The notes under the pieces were generated by a model. It saw only the letters and a list, made by a program, of their open reading frames with translations, was not told the DNA's origin and did not search any database. The position numbers and the translations under genes were made by a program. From contig CAQUWW010000072.1 of NCBI GenBank assembly GCA_948896875.1, forward strand, positions 1 to 14,884: DNA of 14,884 nucleotides. The letters run 5' to 3'. This document shows, in pieces, positions 1 through 6,194 of this stretch. Position 1 is the stretch's first letter; each line of letters begins with the position of its first letter. This DNA is from an uncultured Acetatifactor sp. (lineage in GTDB: Bacteria > Bacillota > Clostridia > Lachnospirales > Lachnospiraceae).

Positions 1-105
1 CAGAAGCAGAAACACCGCCAGATGTGCCGCCCCGTAAATCGCCGCCAGAAGGAAAAGCTCCGCCGGTCTCCTTCTTTTTCGATATAAAGTATATTTCTCC
101 TTCAT
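1..105 (-). CDS. pstA: Phosphate ABC transporter permease PstA (5' part only)
   Basis: Only the first 35 codons are in the window; the gene runs off the left edge. The peptide begins MKEKYTLYRKRRRPAELF and turns into a hydrophobic stretch at about residues 17-35. This is a positively charged N-terminus followed by a first membrane helix, as expected of an integral membrane permease. The start codon overlaps the stop of pstC in an ATGA arrangement, which points to translational coupling. The name rests mainly on position after pstS and pstC, since PstA is the usual partner permease of PstC in the high-affinity phosphate importer. The visible peptide alone is too short to prove the family. Confidence 0.8.
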   Translation of the reverse strand, partial: MKEKYTLYRKRRRPAELFLLAAIYGAAHLAVFLLL

Positions 106-1001
106 TTTTCCAACTTCTTTCTCTGGATTGCCGCCGCTGTTCCATTCACCAGCAGGATAAACCCAAACAGCACAAGTCCGATGGTAAAAAGCATCTGCCG
201 GTGTAATCCCTGGGCATATCCCATTTCACTGACCACCGCAGTGGTCAGAAAACGCACAGAGCAAAACGGAAAGGGTGCATTGACACTTCCTCCGGACACC
301 AATGTAATTGCCATGGCTTCTCCCAATGCCCTGCCTGTCCCCAACACCACTGCCGACAGAAGGCCCGGACCAGCCGCCGGTAAAAGTCCGTGAAAAATTG
401 TCTGGATCCGTGACGCCCCCAATGCCAGCGATGCCGCCTTAATCCCCGGATGCACCGCCCGAATGGCGGTTTCACTGATTCGGATTACGGTGGGCAGCAT
501 CATAAGTGCCAGTACCAGAACGGCAGACAGCAAGTTGGCCCCTCCGGTAAATCGATGGGTTTCGGAACCGGCAAACAACTTCCTTTCCAGCCGATACACC
601 AGCGGATTCAGCAGGCGGATCCCCAGCAATCCATAAATGACAGAAGGAATCCCCGCCAGAATCTCCACGGCATCCCTGACCATTCCCGCCCTTTGTGGAT
701 CCGCCATTTCAGCCAGGTAGACGGCGGTCAGAATGCCAATGGGAACTCCTATTATGGCAGCGAGAAACGTCCCCGCCAGCGAAGTAAGGATAATATACAA
801 AATGCCGAATCGAGGGGCCTTTGCCGTGGGTCTCCATTCTGTTCCCAGAAATATCTCTTTGGGCCCCACCTGCCTGATGGCCGGCACACCTTTCAGCAGA
901 ATATAAAAGCATATGGAAAGCACAGTCAAAATGGCCAGCGCGGCACAGGCTGTAAAAATCATTTCCGCTATTATTTCTGTCATTTTTGTTTTACGGTTCA
1001 T
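102..1001 (-). CDS. pstC: Phosphate ABC transporter permease PstC
   Basis: Inner-membrane permease of the PstSCAB phosphate importer, 299 residues from the ATG at 1001. An N-terminal helix (about residues 17-38) is followed by a periplasm-facing loop, then several hydrophobic helices. The permease EAA-type loop is visible as KAASLALGASRIQTIFHGLL, the site that contacts the ATPase PstB. Further support is the family-typical GRALGEAMAITLVSGG stretch. The frame is open back to 1079, but the 1001 start is preferred because the protein then begins MNRKTKMTEI just before the first helix. The start lies inside the end of pstS (11-bp overlap) and the stop overlaps the pstA start, so the three are translated as a coupled set. 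PstB and PhoU would be expected beyond the window. Confidence 0.93.
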   Translation of the reverse strand: MNRKTKMTEIIAEMIFTACAALAILTVLSICFYILLKGVPAIRQVGPKEIFLGTEWRPTAKAPRFGILYIILTSLAGTFLAAIIGVPIGILTAVYLAEMADPQRAGMVRDAVEILAGIPSVIYGLLGIRLLNPLVYRLERKLFAGSETHRFTGGANLLSAVLVLALMMLPTVIRISETAIRAVHPGIKAASLALGASRIQTIFHGLLPAAGPGLLSAVVLGTGRALGEAMAITLVSGGSVNAPFPFCSVRFLTTAVVSEMGYAQGLHRQMLFTIGLVLFGFILLVNGTAAAIQRKKLEK

Positions 1002-1947
1002 ATTCTCTTTCCCGGACAGCCGGCACAATACCTGCCATTTGTGCCGCTCTCTGTCCCTCTTCTCCATACACATAGTCAAACCAGATCTGCACCAGCCGGT
1101 CTTGTCCGGAAATTTCTCCTTGTGTGGCCATCACAAAAGGCCGATACAAAGCATAACTGCCGGAACATATATTTTCCACAGTCGGTTCCGTTCCATCCAG
1201 GGTAAGCGTTTTTAAGGTACGAAAAGAGGTATGCTCCGCCACGTCAAAAGATATGTAACCGATTGCGCCAGGTGTGGACGCTACTCTCGCCGCAACAGCT
1301 CCTGTACTGTCCAGCTCATTTCCATAGACACATTGCTCTTCCAGCCCCAATAGCTTCTCAAAAGCATTTCTGGTACCGGATCCCGCCTCCCGCCCTATCA
1401 CTACAATCGGCATCTGATCGCCGCCCAGCTCCGACCAGTCCCGGATTCTGCCTCCATAAATTCCCTGCAGTTGTTCTTTCGTCAAATGATTCACTCTGTT
1501 CGAGGAATCCACACATATGGCAATCCCGTCCAGACCCACGATGTTTTCCACCGCTCCCCTCACTTTTTCCTCTTCCTTCAGATACCTGGATGCATTTCCG
1601 ATGTCCGCGCTTCCCGCTGCCAAAGCCTCAATCCCGGCGCCGGAACCGGTAAACTGGACAGTTACCGTTACCTCCGGATAATTTTCCATAAATCCTTCCG
1701 CCAATATCCTGGTCAGCTTCTCCATAGAAGAGCTTCCAACAATCTGAAGAGAGCCGGAAATCTGTTCCCGGAAAGCATCTGTCGGTTCCACAGCCTCGCC
1801 GCTTCGACCACAGCCTGCCGCACCTCCCATCCCCAACGCCAGAAGTAAAAGCATCCATATTTGACATCTGCAAAAGATCCTTCCGGAACTTTTTCTATGT
1901 CGCCCCTCATGGCAAACACCTGTTCTATTCTTTGTCAGGCACTCCAT
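991..1947 (-). CDS. pstS: Phosphate-binding lipoprotein PstS
   Basis: Extracellular phosphate-binding protein of the Pst importer, 318 residues. A basic N-terminus is followed by a hydrophobic run (about residues 31-43) and the lipobox GAAGC, with Cys46 as the lipidated residue, so the mature protein is membrane-anchored. Phosphate-binding family motifs are clear: GSSSMEKL (71-78), TGSGAGIEAL (100-109), SADIGNASR (113-121), REAGSGTRNAFEKLLG (186-201) and GAIGYISF (227-234). The ATG at 1947 overlaps the end of the upstream amidase gene by 13 bp. Its Shine-Dalgarno (GAAGGG) sits rather far upstream, so initiation may depend on translation of the amidase. A later in-frame ATG would leave too little signal peptide. 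No phosphate-regulator binding site was recognised. Confidence 0.94.
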   Translation of the reverse strand: MECLTKNRTGVCHEGRHRKSSGRIFCRCQIWMLLLLALGMGGAAGCGRSGEAVEPTDAFREQISGSLQIVGSSSMEKLTRILAEGFMENYPEVTVTVQFTGSGAGIEALAAGSADIGNASRYLKEEEKVRGAVENIVGLDGIAICVDSSNRVNHLTKEQLQGIYGGRIRDWSELGGDQMPIVVIGREAGSGTRNAFEKLLGLEEQCVYGNELDSTGAVAARVASTPGAIGYISFDVAEHTSFRTLKTLTLDGTEPTVENICSGSYALYRPFVMATQGEISGQDRLVQIWFDYVYGEEGQRAAQMAGIVPAVREREYEP

Positions 1948-2468
1948 ATGGTAGCCAGAATCCCTTCTGCAATCGCAGTCGCCACATCGTGAAACCGGGT
2001 ATCCAAAATCTCATTGTCCTCTTCCGTATTGATAAATCCCACTTCCACCAATACCGCCGGCATCTGCGTCTGATTCAGCACTACCAGATCAGGTCTCTCA
2101 TTCACTCCCTGATTCTCGAACCCAACCTGTACCAGACGGGAATTGATATGATCCGCCAGCCGTGCCGCCTCGCCATAGCGATTATATACCAGTGACTCCA
2201 CCCCACTGTACTGATTGGGATATGGACTGGAATTCCGATGAATAGAAACAAAATAATCGCCCGAAACCGCATTGCCCTCCTGTACCTTCCGAGTCGGCGA
2301 TTCGTAGATGTCTGTGGTCCGGGTGTAATATACCTCCACACCATTTTGCTTCAGAATCTCTCCCACGGCAAGAGCAAGCGCCAGCACATCCTCTTTCTCC
2401 TGCCTGCCGCCATACGTTGCCCCCGGATCCGTTCCGCCGTGTCCTGCGTCTATTACCACCAAAGCCAT
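1935..2468 (-). CDS. N-acetylmuramoyl-L-alanine amidase (Amidase_3 type), single domain
   Basis: Zinc peptidoglycan hydrolase that cleaves the bond between N-acetylmuramic acid and the stem peptide, 177 residues. The family pattern is complete: VIDAGHGGTDPGA with His10, a QEKED stretch with Glu24 or Glu26 as second ligand, SIHRN with His77, and VLVEVGFINTEEDN with Glu142 as catalytic glutamate. The frame is open upstream to 2591. The start at 2468 is chosen because it gives MALVVIDAGHGG directly at the domain edge and has a strong GGAGGG site 9 nt upstream. No signal peptide, membrane segment or wall-binding domain is present, which is unusual for a cell-wall enzyme and recalls phage endolysins. 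It sits between ugd and pstS, overlapping pstS by 13 bp. Confidence 0.92.
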   Translation of the reverse strand: MALVVIDAGHGGTDPGATYGGRQEKEDVLALALAVGEILKQNGVEVYYTRTTDIYESPTRKVQEGNAVSGDYFVSIHRNSSPYPNQYSGVESLVYNRYGEAARLADHINSRLVQVGFENQGVNERPDLVVLNQTQMPAVLVEVGFINTEEDNEILDTRFHDVATAIAEGILATIWSA

Positions 2469-2474
2469 AAAACA

Positions 2475-2515
2475 AGGCCCTCCGCATACCTTTTTATAAG
2501 ATATGCAAAAGGCCT
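2475..2515 (-). promoter_or_regulatory. Hairpin covering the amidase ribosome binding site
   Basis: Read as minus-strand RNA, AGGCCTTTTGCATA (2515 to 2502) pairs along all 14 positions with TATGCGGAGGGCCT (2488 to 2475), leaving a 13-nt loop. Three of the pairs are G-U, so the pairing is better in minus-strand RNA than in the DNA or the opposite strand. The GGAGGG Shine-Dalgarno of the amidase (2478-2483) is inside the 3' arm and would be masked. This is a candidate translational control element; whether it responds to a signal is unknown. Confidence 0.55.
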
Positions 2516-2550
2516 GTCCATAGTTCCTGTCCGGACCGTATTCTCCACGT

Positions 2551-3789
2551 TTAATCCCGCTTAAACAAATCCCTGGTGTACACCTTATCAACTACATTCT
2601 CCAGACATTCGTCGTACCGGTTGGCAATGATGCAATCGGATTTTTTCTTGAATTCCTCCAGATCATTCATCACAAGACTTCCGAAAAAAGTACTGCCGTT
2701 TTCCAGTGACGGCTCGTATATAATGATGTTCGCCCCCTTGCCCTTGACACGTTTCATCACACCCTGGATAGAGCTCTGGCGGAAATTGTCGCTGTTGCTC
2801 TTCATGGCCAGCCTGTACACCCCAATGGTGATATCTTTCTCCAAAGTCCGATTATAATTCATTTTCTCCGAATAGGAGTAATATCCCGCCTTTTTCAGCA
2901 CCTGATCGGCCACAAAATCCTTTCTGGTGCGGTTGGATTCCACAATAGCCTCGATCAGATTCTCCGGCACATCGTTATAATTGGCTAAGAGCTGTTTCGT
3001 ATCCTTCGGCAGACAATACCCTCCATAGCCAAAGGAAGGATTGTTGTAGTGACTCCCAATTCTCGGATCCAGGCAGACACCCTCGATAATCTGCTTCGTA
3101 TCCAAGCCCTTCACCTCGGCATAAGTATCCAGTTCATTGAAAAAGCTGACCCGCAGAGCCAGATAGGTATTGGCAAAAAGCTTGACGGCTTCCGCTTCTG
3201 TGGTCCCGATCAACAGAACGGGCACATCCTCTTTCAGAGAAGCCTCTTTCAGCAGACCGGCAAATTCTTCCGCGCGTTTTCTCATTTCTTCCTTTTCCGA
3301 ATCATAACCCACAATAATCCTGGAAGGATATAGATTGTCATAAAGCGCTTTGGTCTCCCGCAGGAATTCCGGGCTGAACAGGATCCTGTCGGTTCCCTTT
3401 CTCTTATTGAGCTGTGCTGTAAAGCCCACAGGTATGGTGGATTTTATCACTATGGTTGCCCGGGAATTGACCTGGAGGACCTCATCCACCACGCTTTCCA
3501 CTGCGGATGTGTCAAAATAATTCGTCTGGCTGTCATAGTTCGTCGGCGCTGCCACGATTACAATATCCGCCTCCCGAAAGGCCTCCTCTCCGTCCAGCGT
3601 GGCTTTTAAATGCAATTCCCTGCTGTCCAGATACTCTTCAATCTCGGCATCTCTGATGGGAGACCGCCTTTCATTAATCATTTTCACCTTCTCAGGAAGA
3701 ATGTCCTTCGCAATGACCTCACTTTTCTGGGCCAGCAGAACCGCCAACGACATGCCTACATATCCTGTGCCAACTACCGCTATCTTCAT
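2551..3789 (-). CDS. ugd: UDP-glucose 6-dehydrogenase (nucleotide-sugar dehydrogenase)
   Basis: Cytoplasmic NAD-dependent enzyme that oxidises UDP-glucose to UDP-glucuronate, a precursor of capsule and other surface polysaccharides; 412 residues, in the usual size range of the short bacterial form. The N-terminal Rossmann fold begins MKIAVVGTGYVGMSLA with the dinucleotide-binding glycines at 7-12. Other family marks are KSTIPVGFT (116-124), FSPEFLRE (138-145) and the catalytic segment GYGGYCLPKDTKQL with nucleophile Cys259. The C-terminal domain covers about residues 300-412. A GAGGG ribosome binding site precedes the ATG. Other members of the family (GDP-mannose or UDP-N-acetylmannosamine dehydrogenases) share these motifs, so substrate assignment is by overall resemblance to the UDP-glucose group. 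It is the first gene of the minus-strand cluster, 82 bp before the amidase. Confidence 0.9.
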   Translation of the reverse strand: MKIAVVGTGYVGMSLAVLLAQKSEVIAKDILPEKVKMINERRSPIRDAEIEEYLDSRELHLKATLDGEEAFREADIVIVAAPTNYDSQTNYFDTSAVESVVDEVLQVNSRATIVIKSTIPVGFTAQLNKRKGTDRILFSPEFLRETKALYDNLYPSRIIVGYDSEKEEMRKRAEEFAGLLKEASLKEDVPVLLIGTTEAEAVKLFANTYLALRVSFFNELDTYAEVKGLDTKQIIEGVCLDPRIGSHYNNPSFGYGGYCLPKDTKQLLANYNDVPENLIEAIVESNRTRKDFVADQVLKKAGYYSYSEKMNYNRTLEKDITIGVYRLAMKSNSDNFRQSSIQGVMKRVKGKGANIIIYEPSLENGSTFFGSLVMNDLEEFKKKSDCIIANRYDECLENVVDKVYTRDLFKRD

Positions 3790-3851
3790 CCTGTTTATCC
3801 CTCTCTATCTCTTCGTCATTATAGTTCCGTTTCCAGCTTTCCAACGACGCT

Positions 3852-3880
3852 ATTCTAGCATATATCTATCTGATGTGCAA
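3852..3880 (-). promoter_or_regulatory. Sigma-A promoter for ugd
   Basis: On the minus strand a -35 box TTGCAC (3880-3875) and a -10 box TAGAAT (3857-3852) are 17 bp apart. A TG one base upstream of the -10 box adds an extended -10 element. The predicted transcript would start near 3845, leaving about 55 nt of leader before the ugd ATG. It is the only good promoter seen ahead of the ugd-amidase-pst cluster. Confidence 0.7.
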
Positions 3881-3913
3881 GCGCAGACATACAAAGCTTT
3901 TCGATCTCCCCTA

Positions 3914-3947
3914 CAAGATTCTCCATCAAGGGTGCAAGATACTCCAT
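3914..3947 (+). promoter_or_regulatory. Two direct repeats, candidate regulator binding site for the ABC operon
   Basis: CAAGATTCTCCAT (3914-3926) recurs as CAAGATACTCCAT (3935-3947), 12 of 13 bases identical and exactly 21 bp apart, which is two turns of the DNA helix. A weaker related GATCTCC is at 3903. The pair lies just upstream of the likely -35 region of the plus-strand ABC genes. That is a typical place for an activator to bind two sites on the same face of the helix. No regulator gene is visible in the window that would obviously bind here. Confidence 0.45.
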
Positions 3948-3949
3948 TC

Positions 3950-3974
3950 CTTTTTGTATCTCAAAAAGTACAAT
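3950..3974 (+). promoter_or_regulatory. Possible ABC operon promoter with embedded palindrome
   Basis: A -10-like TACAAT lies at 3969-3974, immediately after the palindrome CTTTTT (3950-3955) / AAAAAG (3963-3968) with a GTATCTC centre. No good -35 box is found at 16-18 bp. The promoter would therefore need an activator, consistent with the direct repeats directly upstream. Transcription would begin near 3981. Confidence 0.35.
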
Positions 3975-3996
3975 GTGTGAATAAGGTCATTACATC

Positions 3997-4185
3997 ATGA
4001 GTGTGGCAGCACTCATGGAAGCCCCGGAGAAACCCCGGGTAAGGGAGGATACATATGACACCTTTAAAATGGTTCTACAGTTTTCTGAAACGTTACCAGA
4101 AACTAATGATTGTGGGCCTGTTCCTGACCACTGTCATCGCGGCCCTGTCCATTGTCAACCCCTATATTTCCGGTATTATCGTTGA
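3997..4185 (+). CDS. Possible leader ORF overlapping the first ABC transporter gene
   Basis: A 62-codon frame beginning MSVAALMEAPEKPRV starts 58 bp before the ABC transporter gene and overlaps its first 131 bp in another frame. Its first 20 bases form a hairpin (ATGAGTG, TGGCAG loop, CACTCAT), and a second small stem with CCCGG/CCGGG arms follows. The Shine-Dalgarno (AAGG, 10 nt upstream) is weak. Beyond about residue 20 the sequence is simply the transporter coding DNA read out of frame, so only a short leader could be meaningful. In Bacillus subtilis the related BmrCD exporter is controlled by a leader gene (bmrB) through ribosome-mediated attenuation. A similar role here is inference only. 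Confidence 0.25.
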   Translation: MSVAALMEAPEKPRVREDTYDTFKMVLQFSETLPETNDCGPVPDHCHRGPVHCQPLYFRYYR

Positions 4186-5863
4186 CAATGTAATCCAGGC
4201 AGGAAATTACGACCTGCTGCCGAAGCTGATTGCATGCCTTCTGGGGGTCACGCTGCTGAACAGTGTTCTGCGTTTCCTGTATCAGCTGATCTTCGAGACG
4301 GCTTCCCAGGGCGTACTGTACGACATGCGCAGCACCGTATACCGCAAACTTCTGGAGGAGGATTTTGCCTTCTATAATAAGAAGCGCACCGGAGATCTGA
4401 TGAGTCGTCAGACAGGAGACATGGAGGCCATCCGGCATTTCGTTGCCTATGACCTTTACGCGGTCTACCAGAATGTGCTGCTGTTTGCCTTCGCACTGCT
4501 GATGATTTTCACGGTGAACACAAGGCTGGCACTTTGTATGCTGGTGGTATTGCCCTTCACCGCATTCTCTACTTTTAAGCAATCCAAAGAAGTAAAGCCG
4601 GCTTTCCAGCGGAACCGCAACTGTTTCTCCTCGCTAAATGCCTTCGTCCAGGAGAATATCAGCGGCAACCGCGTGGTAAAAGCCTTCGCAAAGGAAGATT
4701 ACGAGAAGGAAAAGTTCCAGATCGAGAACGACCGTTTTAAGGAAGCCCAGATCAAGGCTTCCCGGGTCTGGATGAAATACGTGCCGATATTCGAAATTCT
4801 CTCCTATGCGCTGACTATCGTTCTGATGCTTTACGGCGGATACATGGTGATTCTGGGAGAGATCACCATGGGCGACCTTGTAAAAGTCAACGGCTATCTG
4901 TGGATGCTGAATATGCCGCTGCGTATGGCCGGCTGGTGGGTAAACGATATTCAGAACTTCGTTACCTCCGTGGAGAAAATATACCCTACCTACAGCGAGG
5001 AGCCCAGGGTGAGAACGCCCCGTTTCGCCTGGAATCACGGGGATTCCTATGGATATCCTCATGATAAAATCCGGGGCGAGGTGGAATTCCGCAACGTGTC
5101 TTACCGGGCGGAGGACGAGGATGAGAGCGAGGCAGACATTATCAGAGATATTAATTTCAAGGTAAAGGCAGGTCAGACTGTGGGTATCATCGGTTCCACC
5201 GGTTCCGGGAAATCCACCCTGATGAACCTGCTCTGCCGGTTCTATGACGCCACCGCAGGCCAGGTGCTTGTGGACGGCACGGATGTGCGGGAGATGGATC
5301 TCTATAATCTCCGGGACAATATCGGTATGGCCATGCAGGACGTGTTCCTTTTTTCCGATACCATAGAGGGAAATATCGCTTACGGAAGGCCTGACTGCAG
5401 CTTCGAGCAGGTGAAACGTGCCGCCATTATGGCGGATGCCAATCATTTCATCTCCGCTCTGCCTGACAAATATGATACCATCGTAGGCGAGCGGGGCGTT
5501 GGGCTGTCCGGCGGCCAGAAACAAAGAATTTCCCTGGCCCGCGCCCTCCTGAAAGATCCTTCCATTCTGATTCTGGACGACACCACCTCCGCCGTGGATA
5601 TGGAGACGGAAAGTTATATCCAGAAGCAGCTTAAGAGCATCAAAAAGGATTGTACCGTATTTATCATCGCTTACCGCATCTCTTCCATCAGAGATGCCGA
5701 CCAGATTCTGGTCATGGATGGCGGACGTATCATCGAACACGGGACCCACGACGAACTGGTGGCTGCGGACGGCTATTACGCAAAGGCTTTCCGCAATCAG
5801 TACGGCGAGATTCCCTATGACCTGCTGAACCAGCAGAAAATGGCACAAACAGCACGCAGCTGA
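4055..5863 (+). CDS. ABC exporter half-transporter with degenerate ATP site (heterodimer subunit 1)
   Basis: Membrane domain fused to ATPase, 602 residues, BmrC/YheI-like type. Six membrane helices occupy about residues 15-305. In the nucleotide-binding domain, Walker A is GSTGSGKST (380-388), the Q-loop glutamine is Gln428, the signature is LSGGQ (484-488) and Walker B is ILILDD (504-509). Two catalytic residues are changed: the glutamate after Walker B is Asp509, and the H-loop histidine is Tyr540 (IIAYRISSI). This is the pattern of the subunit that supplies the degenerate site in heterodimeric exporters; the next gene has the complementary changes. Start is set by GGGAGG six bases before the ATG at 4055. 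The insertion around 352-360 (RAEDEDESEAD) is acidic. Drug or peptide export is likely, but the substrate cannot be read from sequence. Confidence 0.93.
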   Translation: MTPLKWFYSFLKRYQKLMIVGLFLTTVIAALSIVNPYISGIIVDNVIQAGNYDLLPKLIACLLGVTLLNSVLRFLYQLIFETASQGVLYDMRSTVYRKLLEEDFAFYNKKRTGDLMSRQTGDMEAIRHFVAYDLYAVYQNVLLFAFALLMIFTVNTRLALCMLVVLPFTAFSTFKQSKEVKPAFQRNRNCFSSLNAFVQENISGNRVVKAFAKEDYEKEKFQIENDRFKEAQIKASRVWMKYVPIFEILSYALTIVLMLYGGYMVILGEITMGDLVKVNGYLWMLNMPLRMAGWWVNDIQNFVTSVEKIYPTYSEEPRVRTPRFAWNHGDSYGYPHDKIRGEVEFRNVSYRAEDEDESEADIIRDINFKVKAGQTVGIIGSTGSGKSTLMNLLCRFYDATAGQVLVDGTDVREMDLYNLRDNIGMAMQDVFLFSDTIEGNIAYGRPDCSFEQVKRAAIMADANHFISALPDKYDTIVGERGVGLSGGQKQRISLARALLKDPSILILDDTTSAVDMETESYIQKQLKSIKKDCTVFIIAYRISSIRDADQILVMDGGRIIEHGTHDELVAADGYYAKAFRNQYGEIPYDLLNQQKMAQTARS

Positions 5864-5870
5864 CGAAACT
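5847..5870 (+). repeat. Internally deleted 24-bp copy of the 101-bp repeat
   Basis: AAACAGCACGCAGCTGA resembles the first 17 bases of the 101-bp unit (AAACAGCATGTAGCTGA), and the following CGAAACT resembles its last bases (CGGAACTT). The central part is missing. One base separates this vestige from the first full unit. It encodes the last four residues (TARS) and the TGA stop of the ABC transporter gene, so the array has encroached on the coding end. Confidence 0.5.
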
Positions 5871-5871
5871 A

Positions 5872-6174
5872 AAACAGCATGTAGCTGAATAGCCCCCAGA
5901 GAAGTTTTGGACGCAAAGGGCGGCCGGAACTTCTCTGCTGACAAAGGAGCTGTTCAGATACATGCGGAACTTAAACAGCATGTAGCTGAATAGCCCCCAG
6001 AGAAATTACGGACGCAAAGGGCGGCCGGGATTTCTCTGCTGACAAAGGAGCTGTTCAGATACATGCGGAACTTAAACAGCATGTAGCTGAATAGCCCCCA
6101 GAGAAATTACGGACGCAAAGGGCGGCCGGGATTTCTCTGCTGACAACGGGGCTGTTCAGATACATGCGGAACTT
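5872..6174 (+). repeat. Three tandem 101-bp units, each a long hairpin, between the ABC genes
   Basis: Units at 5872-5972, 5973-6073 and 6074-6174 have an exact 101-bp period. Units 2 and 3 differ at two positions, units 1 and 2 at five. Within each unit, bases 6-25 pair with 75-94 (GCATGTA with TACATGC, CTGAA with TTCAG, AGCCCC with GGAGCT), and bases 26-39 pair with 53-66. An 8-base bulge lies at 67-74 and the apical loop is ACGCAAAGGGCGG. Changes between copies keep the pairing: AGAAGTT/AACTTCT in unit 1 becomes AGAAAT/ATTTCT in units 2 and 3, and a C-A mismatch in units 1 and 2 is a C-G pair in unit 3. Several pairs are G-U on the plus strand and would be A-C on the minus strand, favouring a structure in the plus-strand mRNA. 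The period is not a multiple of three and no conserved frame is seen, so the array is non-coding. No known RNA family was recognised. Confidence 0.85.
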
Positions 6175-6194
6175 AATTTAGGAGGTAATGGAGC

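Noticed and set aside
2469..2591. N-terminal extension of the amidase frame by 41 codons
   Set aside because: The extension overlaps the ugd stop and has no hydrophobic signal sequence. The internal ATG has a strong Shine-Dalgarno and starts exactly at the domain.
4634..5944. Long antisense frame across the first ABC transporter gene
   Set aside because: It is a shadow of a clearly recognisable gene on the plus strand and shows no family motifs.
5872..6174. CRISPR array
   Set aside because: The 101-bp units abut directly with no unique spacers, are too long for CRISPR repeats, and no cas genes are near.
5872..6174. Cyclic-di-GMP-I (GEMM) riboswitch, because the loop contains GGACGCAAAG
   Set aside because: The short match is suggestive, but the required upstream AGGGCAAACC segment with its GNRA-capped stem and the downstream receptor arm are missing. 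The match lies in an apical loop of a different fold. A covariance search would settle it.
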